A stretch of DNA of 64,000 bases from Candidatus Dichloromethanomonas elyunquensis (GCA_001515265.1 LNDB01000007.1:1-64000); one strand, 5' to 3'; counted from the stretch's first letter, positions 37,310 through 50,411 are shown. Notes: generated by a model not told the origin, from the letters alone. Translations and numbers: made by a program.

Positions 37310-38572
37310 CTATTCGACTTTAGTAATTTCTGCCCCAAGCCCCCTTAATTTTTGATCAAGGTTTTCATAGCCTCTTTCAATATGATGGATCTCTCTAATT
37401 TCCGATGTCCCATTCGCCGTAAGCGCTGCTAAGATTAATGAAGCACCTGCACGTAAATCACTTGCTACAACTGTAGCCGCATGCATGTTCTCTATACCTT
37501 GAACAATCGCGCTTCTTCCTTCAATCTTGATATCTGCGCCCATTCTTTTCAATTCATCTACATGCATAAATCTATTTTCAAATACTGTTTCTGTAATAAC
37601 CGCTGTCCCTTTGGCGCGTGTAAGCATCGCCAGAATAGGAGCCTGTAAGTCAGTCGGAAATCCGGGATGGACCTGAGTCTTTATATCAACCGCATTATAA
37701 CAACCTTTGCCGATAATCCTGATCCCGTCATCCTCTTCACGATAAATGACACCGGCTTCAGCCAGTTTCGCCAAAAGTGATTTGAGATGTGCGGGAATCA
37801 CATTCCGGACTAAAACTTCCCCTCCGCAAGCTGCTGCCATGAGAATAAATGTTCCTGCTTCGATCCGGTCGGGTATAACGGTATGAACTGTTCCATGAAA
37901 CTCCTTAACCCCTTCAATGTAGACAATGTTTGTACCTGCTCCCCGGACTTTACCTCCCATTTCATTGATGAAATTGGCTAGGTCAACGATCTCAGGCTCT
38001 TGAGCAGCATTTTCTATGATTGTATTCCCTTCGGCATAAGCCGCTGCCATCATAATGTTCTCCGTAGCACCTACGCTGGGAAAATCAAGATAAATTCTGG
38101 CTCCTTTCAACCTTGGAGCTGTTACATCGAGGAAACCGTGGTCCATACGAACCTGAGCCCCTAGGCTTTCCAAACCTTTTAAGTGCCAGTTAATAGGTCT
38201 TGAACCTATGGCACATCCGCCGGGATGAGAAATTCTTACTTTTCCCATCCGGGCCAACATTGGCCCCATAATAAAAATTGAAGCTCTCATTTTGGATATA
38301 AGATCAAACGGCGTTTCTATACTTCCAATTTCTTTGATGGAGATATGCAGTTTTTTTCCGGTCCTCTTTACTTTTCCCCCAAGAGACTCAATCACCTGAC
38401 TCATTACCTGGACATCAAGTAAATCAGGTGCTTCTTCAAGCACCACTTTATCCTGTGTCAACAGACAGGCAGCAATAATAGGCAGAATGGCATTTTTCGC
38501 TCCACTGACATCAACTTTTCCCTGTAATTCCTTCCCGCCTGTCACTAAAAATTTTTTCAATTTTGTTGTCAT
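37310..38572 (-). CDS. murA: UDP-N-acetylglucosamine 1-carboxyvinyltransferase
   Basis: MurA transfers enolpyruvate from PEP to UDP-GlcNAc, the first committed step of peptidoglycan synthesis. Landmarks: GKVDVSGAKNAILPIIAACLL at the N-terminus, the fosfomycin-target Cys in HPGGCAIGSRPINWHL, and DRIEAGTFILMAAAC. The frame is open to a GTG at 38602; the ATG at 38572 (MTTKLKKFLVTGG) gives about 420 residues, near the usual 417-420, although its ribosome site is not ideal. Downstream is spoIID, upstream ywmB, as in Bacillus. A second paralogue elsewhere is common in Firmicutes. Confidence 0.96.
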   Translation of the reverse strand: MTTKLKKFLVTGGKELQGKVDVSGAKNAILPIIAACLLTQDKVVLEEAPDLLDVQVMSQVIESLGGKVKRTGKKLHISIKEIGSIETPFDLISKMRASIFIMGPMLARMGKVRISHPGGCAIGSRPINWHLKGLESLGAQVRMDHGFLDVTAPRLKGARIYLDFPSVGATENIMMAAAYAEGNTIIENAAQEPEIVDLANFINEMGGKVRGAGTNIVYIEGVKEFHGTVHTVIPDRIEAGTFILMAAACGGEVLVRNVIPAHLKSLLAKLAEAGVIYREEDDGIRIIGKGCYNAVDIKTQVHPGFPTDLQAPILAMLTRAKGTAVITETVFENRFMHVDELKRMGADIKIEGRSAIVQGIENMHAATVVASDLRAGASLILAALTANGTSEIREIHHIERGYENLDQKLRGLGAEITKVE

Positions 38573-38716
38573 CTCCCGACATATTTCTACCTCCGATTTC
38601 ACCTTTCTTTAGGAGAAAGGGAGGTTAAAAACCATAATAGTATTTTGTATATTGTTTGACCATTAATACTTCTTTTTTTATGCTATTTTTCCTGCAAGGA
38701 TAACGCAAAACTAATT

Positions 38717-39349
38717 TTAAAATTCTTCTATTAGTGCCGGTAAAGCTAAGATGACTCTATTGTGGTCAGATACTTCTCCATTTGTAATTATCTGAATATT
38801 CGTCTCTTCTTTTCCAAACCGTACAGCTCCGGGTATTCTCCGGTCATATCCGTTGATGGAAGTCATTTGTTTTGTAGATACACTTTGGATCTCAGGAATA
38901 TTGTTTTCTTGGAAATATTGTTCCGCATTCAGGCAGGCATAAACCTTCTCTTCCATATACACGTGAACTGTTTTACCTGCAACCCTGGAATACAAAGCAC
39001 AATAAAACTGAAGTCCTTCTTTTTCATTTTCTTTATTAATATTTTGTTTTGCAAAATATTGATAGACTTCTCGCCCGGAAAAGTCACTTAAAGTTTGCCT
39101 CTGCCATGTTAAACTTGATGACCTCAATATATTTTCAATGCTGAATAATTGCAATGGATCTTCTGTCCAAACAATATACTCAACTTCCCCTTTATCACAA
39201 TCCACTAGTCCGGAAGTAAGCAATAACGGCAGCACTTTATTTTGCCCTGATTGAGCAAACAATAAAGCTGGCGTCAGGCATAAAATAATGAAAACCATTA
39301 TTAATATGATTTTATTAAACTTCGGATTTTTGCCCAACTCAATTTTCAC
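38717..39349 (-). CDS. ywmB: YwmB-like secreted protein (DUF1779 type)
   Basis: A 210-residue protein with an N-terminal signal (IILIMVFIILCLTPALLFA) ending in A-Q-S. The rest (TWQRQTLSDFSGREVYQYF, YCALYSRVAGKTVHVYMEEKVY, MTSINGYDRRIPGAVRFGKEETNIQI) fits YwmB, a conserved protein of unknown function. The call relies partly on synteny, since ywmB precedes murA and spoIID in Bacillus. The start is GTG at 39349 close to GAGG, or possibly a TTG five codons later. Confidence 0.75.
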   Translation of the reverse strand: MKIELGKNPKFNKIILIMVFIILCLTPALLFAQSGQNKVLPLLLTSGLVDCDKGEVEYIVWTEDPLQLFSIENILRSSSLTWQRQTLSDFSGREVYQYFAKQNINKENEKEGLQFYCALYSRVAGKTVHVYMEEKVYACLNAEQYFQENNIPEIQSVSTKQMTSINGYDRRIPGAVRFGKEETNIQIITNGEVSDHNRVILALPALIEEF

Positions 39350-39384
39350 CTCTTCGTATTCAATAATAGTTTGACCAATCTCTT

Positions 39385-39424
39385 TTATCCCAAAACATCA
39401 AAGTGAAAACTTTGTGATGGGATA
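39385..39424. repeat. Imperfect palindrome upstream of csoR
   Basis: Arms TTATCCCA..CATCA.AAGT and ACTTTGTGATGGGATAA flank a GAAA tip, with small bulges. It lies in the divergent ywmB-csoR gap. It could be an operator or a hairpin; it does not match the G-tract/C-tract CsoR operator I know. Confidence 0.45.
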
Positions 39425-39502
39425 ATTTTTCCTTCCTTTTTAAATTATGATATGATGGGTCAAAGGTTTTTTCTAGCTAATTAATGGAAGGAGTCGTTAC
39501 AA

Positions 39503-39787
39503 TTGGAAACTCATACCCATTCCCACCGGCACCCTAATAAAAAGAGTGTCTTGAATCGTCTGTCGAGGTTAATTGGGCACTTGGAAGGTATTAAGCGAAT
39601 GGTCGATGATGACGTAGATTGCAGTGAAATTCTGATTCAATTATCCGCAGTCCGTGCAGCAATAAACAGTACCGGGAAATTGATTTTGGGAGACCATATT
39701 AATCACTGTCTTATTCATGCCTATGAAGAAAATGATACTGAGGTTATACATAAATTAAATGATGCGATTAATAAATTTTTAAAATAG
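39503..39787 (+). CDS. csoR: CsoR/RcnR family metal-sensing repressor
   Basis: A 94-residue all-helical repressor of the DUF156 family. The Cu(I) ligand set of CsoR is visible: Cys in DDDVDCSEIL, and His and Cys spaced as H-x3-C in GDHINHCLIHA. The core SRLIGHLEGIKRMVDDDVDC is the family signature. The N-terminus is rich in His (HTHSHRHP), an extra possible metal ligand. Start is TTG with GGAAGGAG upstream. No copA/copZ or other transporter gene is adjacent, so the regulated gene is not evident. It lies on the opposite strand to both neighbours. Confidence 0.92.
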   Translation: METHTHSHRHPNKKSVLNRLSRLIGHLEGIKRMVDDDVDCSEILIQLSAVRAAINSTGKLILGDHINHCLIHAYEENDTEVIHKLNDAINKFLK

Positions 39788-39823
39788 CAGCAGCAATGTG
39801 TGATTATCCTCAGTAATACCACG

Positions 39824-39873
39824 AAAGAAAAAGAGTACCGCTATCTACAAAGTAGTTTTTGCGACACTCTTTA
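39824..39873. terminator. Possible bidirectional terminator between csoR and atpC
   Basis: AAAGAGT at 39830 and ACTCTTT at 39866 form a seven-base outer stem with a smaller CTAC/GTAG inner stem, in the convergent csoR/atpC gap. A/T flanks give U residues on both strands. Confidence 0.5.
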
Positions 39874-39911
39874 AGCTACTATCCCTAAATCCTAATAAAA
39901 TTGCTGCCCCT

Positions 39912-40310
39912 TTAACTTACAGCTTTAATTCTCGCTATTGCCCGTTTCAAAGCTACCTCAGCCCTGGCTAAATCAGTATCAGGGGTCCACTCTTTCAGAC
40001 GCTTCTCAGCCCGTTCTTTTGCTGCCTCCGCTCTCTGAATATTAATGTTTCCCGCAGTTTCAGCGGTATTGGCTAATACGGTCACTTTATTGTGAATAAC
40101 TTCCATAAAGCCGCCGCTGATAGCGACTTTATTGACTTTTCCGTTTTCGGTATAGCGTATTACGCCAATTCCTAAACCGGCAATGAGTGGCGCGTGATTG
40201 GGTAAGACACCTATTTCGCCATTTTCACCTGGTACAACAACGAATTCTATCTCCTTGTTGAGAACCTGGCCATCCGGTGCAACAACGTTAAAAACATAAG
40301 TTCCTGCCAT
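39912..40310 (-). CDS. atpC: ATP synthase F1 subunit epsilon
   Basis: Epsilon links the gamma shaft to the c-ring and can inhibit ATP hydrolysis. The N-terminal beta sandwich has FVVVPGENGEIGVLPNHAPLIAGLGIGVIRY, and the C-terminal two-helix part is TAGNINIQRAEAAKERAEKRL onward. 132 residues, normal. Last gene of the atp operon, three bases after atpD. Confidence 0.97.
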   Translation of the reverse strand: MAGTYVFNVVAPDGQVLNKEIEFVVVPGENGEIGVLPNHAPLIAGLGIGVIRYTENGKVNKVAISGGFMEVIHNKVTVLANTAETAGNINIQRAEAAKERAEKRLKEWTPDTDLARAEVALKRAIARIKAVS

Positions 40311-40313
40311 GTT

Positions 40314-41720
<1,407 letters not shown>

Positions 41721-41757
41721 CTAGCAACCTCCTTTGTTAAGGTACTCAATCCGGCAG

Positions 41758-42612
41758 CTACTCCAGAGCCGCAGCTCCCCCGACAATTTCAGAAATCTCT
41801 TTGGTAATGGCTGCCTGGCGGGCTCTATTCATTGCCAGCGTCAGTTTATCTATCATTTCTTTGGCATTCTCAGTAGCGGAATCCATTGCCGTCATCTTAG
41901 ATCCCATTTCACTGGCTTTACTTTCCAGCAGAGCACTGAAAATCTGGCTTTCCAAGTAATTTGGCAACAGTCTTTCAATCATCTGCTCAGGAGATGGCTC
42001 GAAGAGGTATTGTCTTCCGGCCTCTTCCTCGGAAGGCTCGATCGGCAATATTTTTGCCAAGGTAGGTTCTTGGGTCAGAACAGAGATAAACTTGGAATAA
42101 ACAAGAAAAACCTCATCTAATTCACCTGAAGTATAAAGCCCGATGATTTCTCCGGCAATTTGTCTGGCCTGATTAAAATCCGGACTATCACCAAGCCCGG
42201 TAAACCGGGATATGATCTCAACCTTACGTCTTCCAAAATAGTCGCTGCCCTTGCGGCCTACCGCAACCAGCCTGGTCTCAGCATTTTGTTCATCAAGAAC
42301 CGAACGGGTCAATCTGATTAAATTGGCATTAAAGCCGCCGCAAAGTCCGCGGTCTGATGTAACCAGAATATATCCTATTTTTTTGACAGGGCGCTTTTCC
42401 AGGAGAGGATGGCTCAAATCAGTCTGGGCTTGAACCAGCCGAGACAGAACATCCTGAATATGTTTGACATACGGGCGGGAAGCGATGACTTTTTCTTGAG
42501 CCCTGCGCAGCTTAGCCGCAGCAACCATCTTCATTGCTTTCGTAATCTGCTGCATATTTGACACACTGCGAATCCGTCTGCGAATATCGCGTACTCCTGC
42601 CACTTCGCTCAC
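41758..42612 (-). CDS. atpG: ATP synthase F1 subunit gamma
   Basis: The central rotor shaft. N-terminal helix [33 protein letters not shown] and C-terminal helix [41 protein letters not shown] are both typical and near identical in layout to other Firmicutes. The middle Rossmann-like part begins [20 protein letters not shown]. The GTG at 42612 has GAGTAGG upstream; the GTG three codons later is an alternative. 284 residues. Confidence 0.97.
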   Translation of the reverse strand: MSEVAGVRDIRRRIRSVSNMQQITKAMKMVAAAKLRRAQEKVIASRPYVKHIQDVLSRLVQAQTDLSHPLLEKRPVKKIGYILVTSDRGLCGGFNANLIRLTRSVLDEQNAETRLVAVGRKGSDYFGRRKVEIISRFTGLGDSPDFNQARQIAGEIIGLYTSGELDEVFLVYSKFISVLTQEPTLAKILPIEPSEEEAGRQYLFEPSPEQMIERLLPNYLESQIFSALLESKASEMGSKMTAMDSATENAKEMIDKLTLAMNRARQAAITKEISEIVGGAAALE

Positions 42613-42622
42613 CTACTCTTTC

Positions 42623-44701
<2,079 letters not shown>

Positions 44702-44708
<7 letters not shown>

Positions 44709-45265
44709 GGCCTATCCCCTACCTCTTGAATGAATTGTTCAATGAGTGCCTCCTGACCCTTCATATCCAGCCTCTGTTGAATAATTTTTTCAGCGACCGC
44801 GATGGACATATCCACGACCTGATCTCTCACATCTGCGATGGCTTTATCGCGTTCCCGCTCAATATCAGCAAGGGCAGCATGCTTCATTTTCTCTGTTTCC
44901 TTGCGCGCTTCGGCAAGAATTTCTGAAGAGCGGTCCTCACTATTCTTAGTGGCTTTTTCAATAATAGCCTGCGCTTCCTGACGAGCTTTCAGCATATCCG
45001 CCTGATATTCCTGTCTGATTCTTTCGGCCTCTTTTCTCTCATTCTCGGCATGAGCCAGGTTGTCCTCAATGGTCTGACGGCGTTTCTCCATCATATCCAT
45101 CAGAGGTTTCCAGGCGAATTTTTTCAAGATCCATACGAGAATGAGAAACGATAAGATCTGAGAAAAATACGTGTAATCTATCGCAATAGGATTACCGCCA
45201 CCGCCTCCCTCCGAGGCAGCAGCTGAAGCAATCGTATATGCAAAGCCAATTCCGAAGGGATTCAA
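44702..45265 (-). CDS. atpF: ATP synthase Fo subunit b
   Basis: The peripheral stalk: an N-terminal membrane helix (YTYFSQILSFLILVWILKKFAWKPL) and a long charged coiled coil (KRRQTIEDNLAHAENERKEAE onward). Before it lies an unusual short Ala/Gly-rich leader (IASAAASEGGGGGNPIA). Start TTG with GGAGG upstream. 187 residues, slightly longer than typical because of the leader. Confidence 0.95.
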
Positions 45266-45327
45266 TCGGTCCTCCCCTCCTCTCTAAACAAGTTTCATTT
45301 GATTATGACTCCCTATAAGGAAGCTGC

Positions 45328-45582
<255 letters not shown>

Positions 45583-45642
45583 TCACACAAATTTTTTTAA
45601 TTTTATGTTTTCAGTGCTACTTTCCACTGAAAATGATACTGG

Positions 45643-46389
45643 TCATGAGTGGTCTGACGCCACGGCTTGAGCAATATAAACAATCGTCAACACCGTGAAG
45701 ACGAAAGATTGGATCGCCCCGATGAAGATACTGAAACCTAACCAGACCGGCATTGGAATAATTCCACCGCCGAAAACCGCCAAGCCGGGTAACAGTAAAA
45801 TAACAGAAATCAAAACTTCACCCGCATAGATATTCCCGAAAAGACGGAAAGCCAGTGTCATCGGTTTGGCCAGAATATCAATAAGGTGAATCGGCAGGAA
45901 GACCGGATGTGGTTCAATGAAATGATGGAAATAGCGGCCTCCTTTGTGTTTGATCCCCAATGCAATAACCAAAATAATTGTTAAGGTCGCCAAGGCCAGA
46001 GTCGTATTAATATCGGCTGTAGGAGACATTAAGGTTGCTTCCCCCAATATCTCATTGAGTTTAGCCGTTTCCACATGTTTAAAGAAAGGCTCTACAAAAT
46101 TTGGAATAAGTCCTAACATATTGGAAAAGAAAATAAACATGATCAAAGTCACCAAATAAGAAAGAAGCGGGGCACCTTTGCTATAGTCCATATTATCTGA
46201 AATCAGTTTTCGAACAAAGTCTACAACCCATTCCAAAACATTCTGGAGCTTTCCCGGTTTTCCGCTTGTCAGGTTGCGTACCCCGAGAAATACAAAAATC
46301 AACAGAAGTACTATCGCTATCCAAGTCATAATCAGGGTTTTGGCATGTACTGTTCCAGTGCCTACCTGCCAAGTAATAATTTCATGCAT
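45643..46389 (-). CDS. atpB: ATP synthase Fo subunit a
   Basis: The stator channel. Five to six membrane helices; the essential Arg is in LIDILAKPMTLAFRLFGNIYAGEVLISVILL, and the last helix is FTVLTIVYIAQAVAS. 248 residues, typical of Firmicutes. Confidence 0.96.
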   Translation of the reverse strand: MHEIITWQVGTGTVHAKTLIMTWIAIVLLLIFVFLGVRNLTSGKPGKLQNVLEWVVDFVRKLISDNMDYSKGAPLLSYLVTLIMFIFFSNMLGLIPNFVEPFFKHVETAKLNEILGEATLMSPTADINTTLALATLTIILVIALGIKHKGGRYFHHFIEPHPVFLPIHLIDILAKPMTLAFRLFGNIYAGEVLISVILLLPGLAVFGGGIIPMPVWLGFSIFIGAIQSFVFTVLTIVYIAQAVASDHS

Positions 46390-46396
46390 TCATTGC

Positions 46397-46756
46397 TCAC
46401 CCCCTTCCATTTTTAAGCTGTTGTCTAATGGCTATTATCAGGGGTATTATTACACCCGCTGCGATACCCAACACCAAACTGAAAAGCCATTCCGGTCTAA
46501 ACCTGCCGGTGATGGCCACAACCAGAGTAACCATCCCCAGTCTGGAAAATAGGCTTTTATGATAAGCTTTTAAAGCTTCGTGTAACTCTTGCTCCACTGC
46601 CTTTTGGGCATCTTGAAACAACCACTGGATGTTGACAAGTCCCGTGATGAAACCGGCAAGTATCCCTAATAGAGCATACTGACTTGTAATGGAGATTCCA
46701 ACAAAAATAACCGCAGAAAATAAACCTAACAAGGCGATTACGGTTCTATTGCTCAT
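46397..46756 (-). CDS. atpI: ATP synthase subunit I-like protein
   Basis: The 119-residue protein has four short hydrophobic segments (VIALLGLFSAVIFVGISI, YALLGILAGFITGLVNI, LGMVTLVVAITGRF, LFSLVLGIAAGVIIPLIIAI), the layout of AtpI-type proteins that assist c-ring assembly or ion supply in Firmicutes atp operons. Its ATG overlaps the previous gene's end by eleven bases. The assignment depends on context as well as sequence. Confidence 0.8.
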   Translation of the reverse strand: MSNRTVIALLGLFSAVIFVGISITSQYALLGILAGFITGLVNIQWLFQDAQKAVEQELHEALKAYHKSLFSRLGMVTLVVAITGRFRPEWLFSLVLGIAAGVIIPLIIAIRQQLKNGRG

Positions 46757-46979
46757 GATCTGCCTTCCCTAACTTGCTTAAGGATACGATGAGATACGCA
46801 ATGCCCAGAACCACTGCTAACATCATCAAGGCAATTTTGAGCCAAGGATTTGTCCCCCAAAGTGAATCAAGATAATTTCCCAACCAATAGCCTGCCCCTA
46901 CTAAACCAGCAAGTGCTGTAGAAATTGTTGATCCCCAAGCCATATACTTTACCCAGCCGCTAATCTTTTTGTCAGCCAT
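46746..46979 (-). CDS. atpZ: AtpZ/AtpI family membrane protein
   Basis: A 77-residue protein with two membrane segments (GSTISTALAGLVGAGYWLG and IALMMLAVVLGIAYLIVS) and the spacer SLWGTNPW, typical of AtpZ/Ynd small proteins that begin atp operons; members may help transport magnesium or assemble the Fo part. The longest frame reaches 47009; the ATG at 46979 has GAGGGG upstream and is preferred. It is the first gene of the atp operon here; the 176-base gap before it is the likely promoter region but I could not pick convincing -35/-10 boxes. Confidence 0.82.
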   Translation of the reverse strand: MADKKISGWVKYMAWGSTISTALAGLVGAGYWLGNYLDSLWGTNPWLKIALMMLAVVLGIAYLIVSLSKLGKADHEQ

Positions 46980-47155
46980 CGGGATCCCCTCAATTCCCAG
47001 TTTCACCAAAATAATTCTGAATCCCTTTACGAACTCTTGGAATTCCTTCTATTGCCTGTACATTTTTTGCCCACTATATTTTCTACTTTTTCCGATCATA
47101 AATCAAGTCATTTCGATATAAATTTCCTGCAATCCTTACACAGCAGCTACTAGTT

Positions 47156-48292
47156 TTAACAATTAATGAGATATTTTACGACAATTTCTGCTATTTTTAC
47201 ACTTGCTGTGCCGTCCCCGTACGGGTTGGCAGCTTGTGACATATTCTTATATGCCTCTTTGTCCGAGAGAAGCTTTGTCAAATTAGCGAGAACATTCTCG
47301 TATTTTGTCCCAACCAGCAATACTGTTCCGGCCTCAACAGCTTCAGGACGTTCCGTGGTATCCCTGACACAAAGTACCGGTTTGCCGAGAGAAGGCGCTT
47401 CTTCCTGTATACCTCCTGAATCTGTCAAGATCAGATACGCTTTAGAAAGCAAGTTTACAAAAGGCTCGTAATCCAACGGCTCAATCAGAAAAACACGGTC
47501 ATTGTTGCCTAATACTTCGGCTACAACTCTTCTCACAGTAGGATTTTTATGTACCGGAAAGATAACATATGAATCTGGGTTTTCGTCAAGAACTGTTTCC
47601 AATGCTTGATAAATCTGTCTCATCGGTTCTCCCCAATTTTCTCTCCGGTGCGTTGTCATTAAAATTAATCGTTTATTCTGATTGGAATTTAGAATACAGT
47701 CTAATTCCTGATCCTGAAAACGGAATCCCTCTTGAACGGTTGTCATTAAAGCATCAATTACCGTATTCCCTGTGATAAAAATATCCTGCGGCGGAATCCC
47801 TTCGCGCAAAAGATTATTTCGCGATACTTCCGTAGGCGCAAAATGCAGGTCAGCTAATCCGGTTGTAAGCCTTCTGTTAATCTCCTCCGGCCAGGGGGAA
47901 TATTTTTCACCCGTACGCAAACCTGCTTCGACATGGCCAACAGGAATTCTATGGTAGAATGCCGCCAGCCCGGAAACAAATGTGGTTGTCGTATCCCCTT
48001 GGACAAGAATCATATCAGGTTTTTCTTCCATAAAAATACGGTCCATACCCTCCATCACCCCAGAAGTCAATCCGGCTAAAGTCTGTCCATGTCTCATTAA
48101 ATCCAAATCATAATGAGGTGTAATCTTGAACAGATTAACTACTTGGTCAAGCATTTCTCTATGTTGAGCTGTAACAACGACCCGGCTATCGACAAGAGCG
48201 TGTTTTTCCAAAGCTTTCACAACCGGTGCCATTTTAATGGCTTCAGGCCGTGTGCCAAAAACCGTCATTACTTTGAATCTTCTTTTCTCCAC
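47156..48292 (-). CDS. wecB: UDP-N-acetylglucosamine 2-epimerase (non-hydrolysing)
   Basis: Converts UDP-GlcNAc to UDP-ManNAc for teichoic acid linkage units or surface glycans. Motifs: FGTRPEAIKMAPVVKAL at the N-terminus, HVEAGLRTGEKYSPWPEEINRRL and TDSGGIQEEAPSLGKPVLCVRDTTERPEAVEAGT. The track-length frame opens at a GTG at 48316, but the GTG at 48292 lies behind TTGGAGGAAC and gives 378 residues. It precedes the atp operon as in several Bacilli. Its product is the expected donor of the TagA-type enzyme at 33874. Confidence 0.95.
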   Translation of the reverse strand: MEKRRFKVMTVFGTRPEAIKMAPVVKALEKHALVDSRVVVTAQHREMLDQVVNLFKITPHYDLDLMRHGQTLAGLTSGVMEGMDRIFMEEKPDMILVQGDTTTTFVSGLAAFYHRIPVGHVEAGLRTGEKYSPWPEEINRRLTTGLADLHFAPTEVSRNNLLREGIPPQDIFITGNTVIDALMTTVQEGFRFQDQELDCILNSNQNKRLILMTTHRRENWGEPMRQIYQALETVLDENPDSYVIFPVHKNPTVRRVVAEVLGNNDRVFLIEPLDYEPFVNLLSKAYLILTDSGGIQEEAPSLGKPVLCVRDTTERPEAVEAGTVLLVGTKYENVLANLTKLLSDKEAYKNMSQAANPYGDGTASVKIAEIVVKYLINC

Positions 48293-48386
48293 AATATGTT
48301 CCTCCAATTGGTTCACTGCTTAATCCCGATAGTTATTTGTATTCTTAGCATAAATAACAATTAATATTACTTATTGGCTATTCTCT

Positions 48387-48842
48387 CTAATCATTGATCC
48401 CGAATCGAATATTTTTCTTTTTGCCGTACTCATCCAAGAAAACAACTCTTTTGATCATTGCATTCTTTATCATCCTTTTACAAAGGAGACAGGGTTCCGC
48501 TGACGCCGGTTGCCCATTATGACCATAACCTGATACATAGATGGTCGCTCCCTGCATTTTCACCGGATCACCGGCAATAATAGCATTTTGCTCAGCATGT
48601 ACCGCTACACATAATTCATACCTCTCCCCTTTGGGGACATTAAATTGTTCTCGAACACACCGGCACGTATCTATACAATTTGGTTCACCCCGGGCGGCAC
48701 CATTATACCCTGTACTAACAATAATGTTATCTTTTACGATAACAGCGCCGTAATTTCTTCTTATACAAGTGGATCTTTTGGCAACCAAATAAGCTATATC
48801 CAGAAAATATTCATCCCAGGGCGGTCTTGTATGATTATCCAT
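48387..48842 (-). CDS. comEB: Deoxycytidylate deaminase (ComEB type)
   Basis: Zinc deaminase of 151 residues that turns dCMP into dUMP, the thymidylate precursor. The catalytic motif is AVHAEQNAII, with Cys ligands in AEPCLLCKRMIKNA. The segment RSTCIRRNYGAVIVKDNIIVSTGYNGAARGEPNC is diagnostic of dCMP deaminases, as opposed to cytidine or tRNA deaminases. The ATG at 48842 lies behind GGAGAAGAG; the frame upstream to 48869 is probably not translated. It sits in the glyA-upp-dCMP deaminase-wecB-atp neighbourhood common in Firmicutes. Confidence 0.94.
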   Translation of the reverse strand: MDNHTRPPWDEYFLDIAYLVAKRSTCIRRNYGAVIVKDNIIVSTGYNGAARGEPNCIDTCRCVREQFNVPKGERYELCVAVHAEQNAIIAGDPVKMQGATIYVSGYGHNGQPASAEPCLLCKRMIKNAMIKRVVFLDEYGKKKNIRFGIND

Positions 48843-48928
48843 TTCTCTTCTCCTAAATTCATTCATCATAATGTAGTATACACTTATCAGGATAATCTGT
48901 CATGATTTGCCTACGAAGTGTTTTTATC

Positions 48929-50206
48929 TCATATGAAGTAATTTTGATATTTTTTGTAATCTCTTTCATCCAGTTGGAGGGCCAACTCAATTCCTTCTTC
49001 TTTATATTCCATTCTGTCAATAACATATTTATTTTTTAGGTCATAAAGTACATTTCCATGATGGAAGGGAATGGACAGTGTGACTTCAAAACGATGATCA
49101 ACCAACTTCTCCTCAATTGCTTTCAGTAACTGAGCCATGTTAACACGGGTATGCGCCGAAAGATAAAGGCAGTCTTCTTTATTTTTATAATCATTTTCTT
49201 TGCCTAAAAGATCAATCTTATTATAAACCGTAAGCATGGGTTTATTTTCAACTTTCAGTTCTTTCAGAACTTGCATCGTGGTTTTCATTTGCATTTCATA
49301 GTTGTCATTGCTGATGTCTATAACGTGAATAATCACATCCGCAAACTTGACTTCCTCTAAGGTGGCTTTAAAGGCTTCAATCAAATCATGCGGGAGGTCA
49401 CTGACAAAGCCGACCGTATCAACAACGAGAAATTCCCGTTTATTGGAAAGCACTGCTTTTCTTAATGTTACATCCAATGACGCAAAAAGCATGTCCTTGG
49501 CAATGACTTCTTTTTCCTGCGAATAATCCTTATGGGTTTTAATCAATTCATTTAATAAAGTAGACTTCCCGGCATTGGTGTAGCCAACTAAAGCAACGAT
49601 TGGAATCTGCGACTTCTGTCTTTGCATTCTTTGTACCGTTCGGTTCTTTTTGAACTCCTCCAATTCCCTTTTAATATCAGTTATTCTCCCCAGAATATGC
49701 CTGCGGTCTGTTTCAAGTTTCTGTTCTCCCGGTCCCCTTGTTCCAATGCCTCCGCCGGTTCGGGACATCTCTTTGCCTATTCCCTGAAGTCTGGGAAGTC
49801 TATATCTTAATTGGGCAAGTTCCACCTGAAGTTTTCCTTCTTTACTCAAGGCTCTTTGAGCAAAGATATCCAGGATCAATGACGTTCTGTCCAGAACCTT
49901 GACCTCGAGAATCTCTTCTATATTCCGGATTTGCGTTCCCGACAGTTCATCATTGCATATAACCAGACTCGCATCCAGCTGCAGGCATAGTTCCCGGACT
50001 TCTTCGACCTTTCCTTTCCCGGTATAATAAGCGGCATCTCTGGAAAGCCTGTTCTGAATGATAATAGCTGCCACTTTAGCTCCCGCCGCTTCAGCAAGGC
50101 CGGATAATTCTTTCATGGATTCCTGGATGTCCGTCTCAGTATTCCTTATCTGCTTAGATGTCTTGTGCAATCCTACAAGAATCGCTTTTTCCAATTTCCC
50201 GTACAT
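48929..50206 (-). CDS. hflX: GTPase HflX
   Basis: HflX binds the large ribosomal subunit and can split stalled or hibernating ribosomes. 425 residues: an N-terminal HflX domain ending in RTGGGIGTRGPGEQKLETDRRHI, and a GTPase domain with G1 GYTNAGKSTLLNELI, G3 DTVGFVSDLPHDLIEAF and G4 VYNKIDLL. The ATG at 50206 follows AAAGGGG. It is a monocistron flanked by a dCMP deaminase gene and an inverted repeat. Confidence 0.95.
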   Translation of the reverse strand: MYGKLEKAILVGLHKTSKQIRNTETDIQESMKELSGLAEAAGAKVAAIIIQNRLSRDAAYYTGKGKVEEVRELCLQLDASLVICNDELSGTQIRNIEEILEVKVLDRTSLILDIFAQRALSKEGKLQVELAQLRYRLPRLQGIGKEMSRTGGGIGTRGPGEQKLETDRRHILGRITDIKRELEEFKKNRTVQRMQRQKSQIPIVALVGYTNAGKSTLLNELIKTHKDYSQEKEVIAKDMLFASLDVTLRKAVLSNKREFLVVDTVGFVSDLPHDLIEAFKATLEEVKFADVIIHVIDISNDNYEMQMKTTMQVLKELKVENKPMLTVYNKIDLLGKENDYKNKEDCLYLSAHTRVNMAQLLKAIEEKLVDHRFEVTLSIPFHHGNVLYDLKNKYVIDRMEYKEEGIELALQLDERDYKKYQNYFI

Positions 50207-50301
50207 GTGCAAACCCCTTTATCCAGGAATCTTATGCCCATATCTTAGCATTCCCATGATGCGAAATGATTCATTAAATTTCCATATGCCCGGCATATAA
50301 A

Positions 50302-50362
50302 GGAGACTGTTGCAAACTACTTATGAGATTTCATATGTATCTATTGTTTTGCAACAGCCCTT
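50302..50362. repeat. Inverted repeat resembling transposon ends (CTGTTGCAAA arms)
   Basis: CTGTTGCAAAC at 50307-50317 and GTTTTGCAACAG at 50346-50357 are inverted, around a 28-base spacer. Flanks GGAGA and CCCTTTTC do not repeat. Arms with this sequence resemble the ends of some IS families, so a tiny deletion derivative or MITE is possible. It lies between hflX and ppnP, and could also fold as a terminator for the upstream gene. Confidence 0.5.
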
Positions 50363-50411
50363 TTCTTCATTTTTATGTGCGTTTTTAAGGAAACAAGAAC
50401 CCGCCAATCGT

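Noticed and set aside
46980-47155. Sigma-A promoter for the atp operon
   Set aside because: TTGATT and TATAGT are present but 22 bases apart; no pair with 16-18 spacing was convincing.
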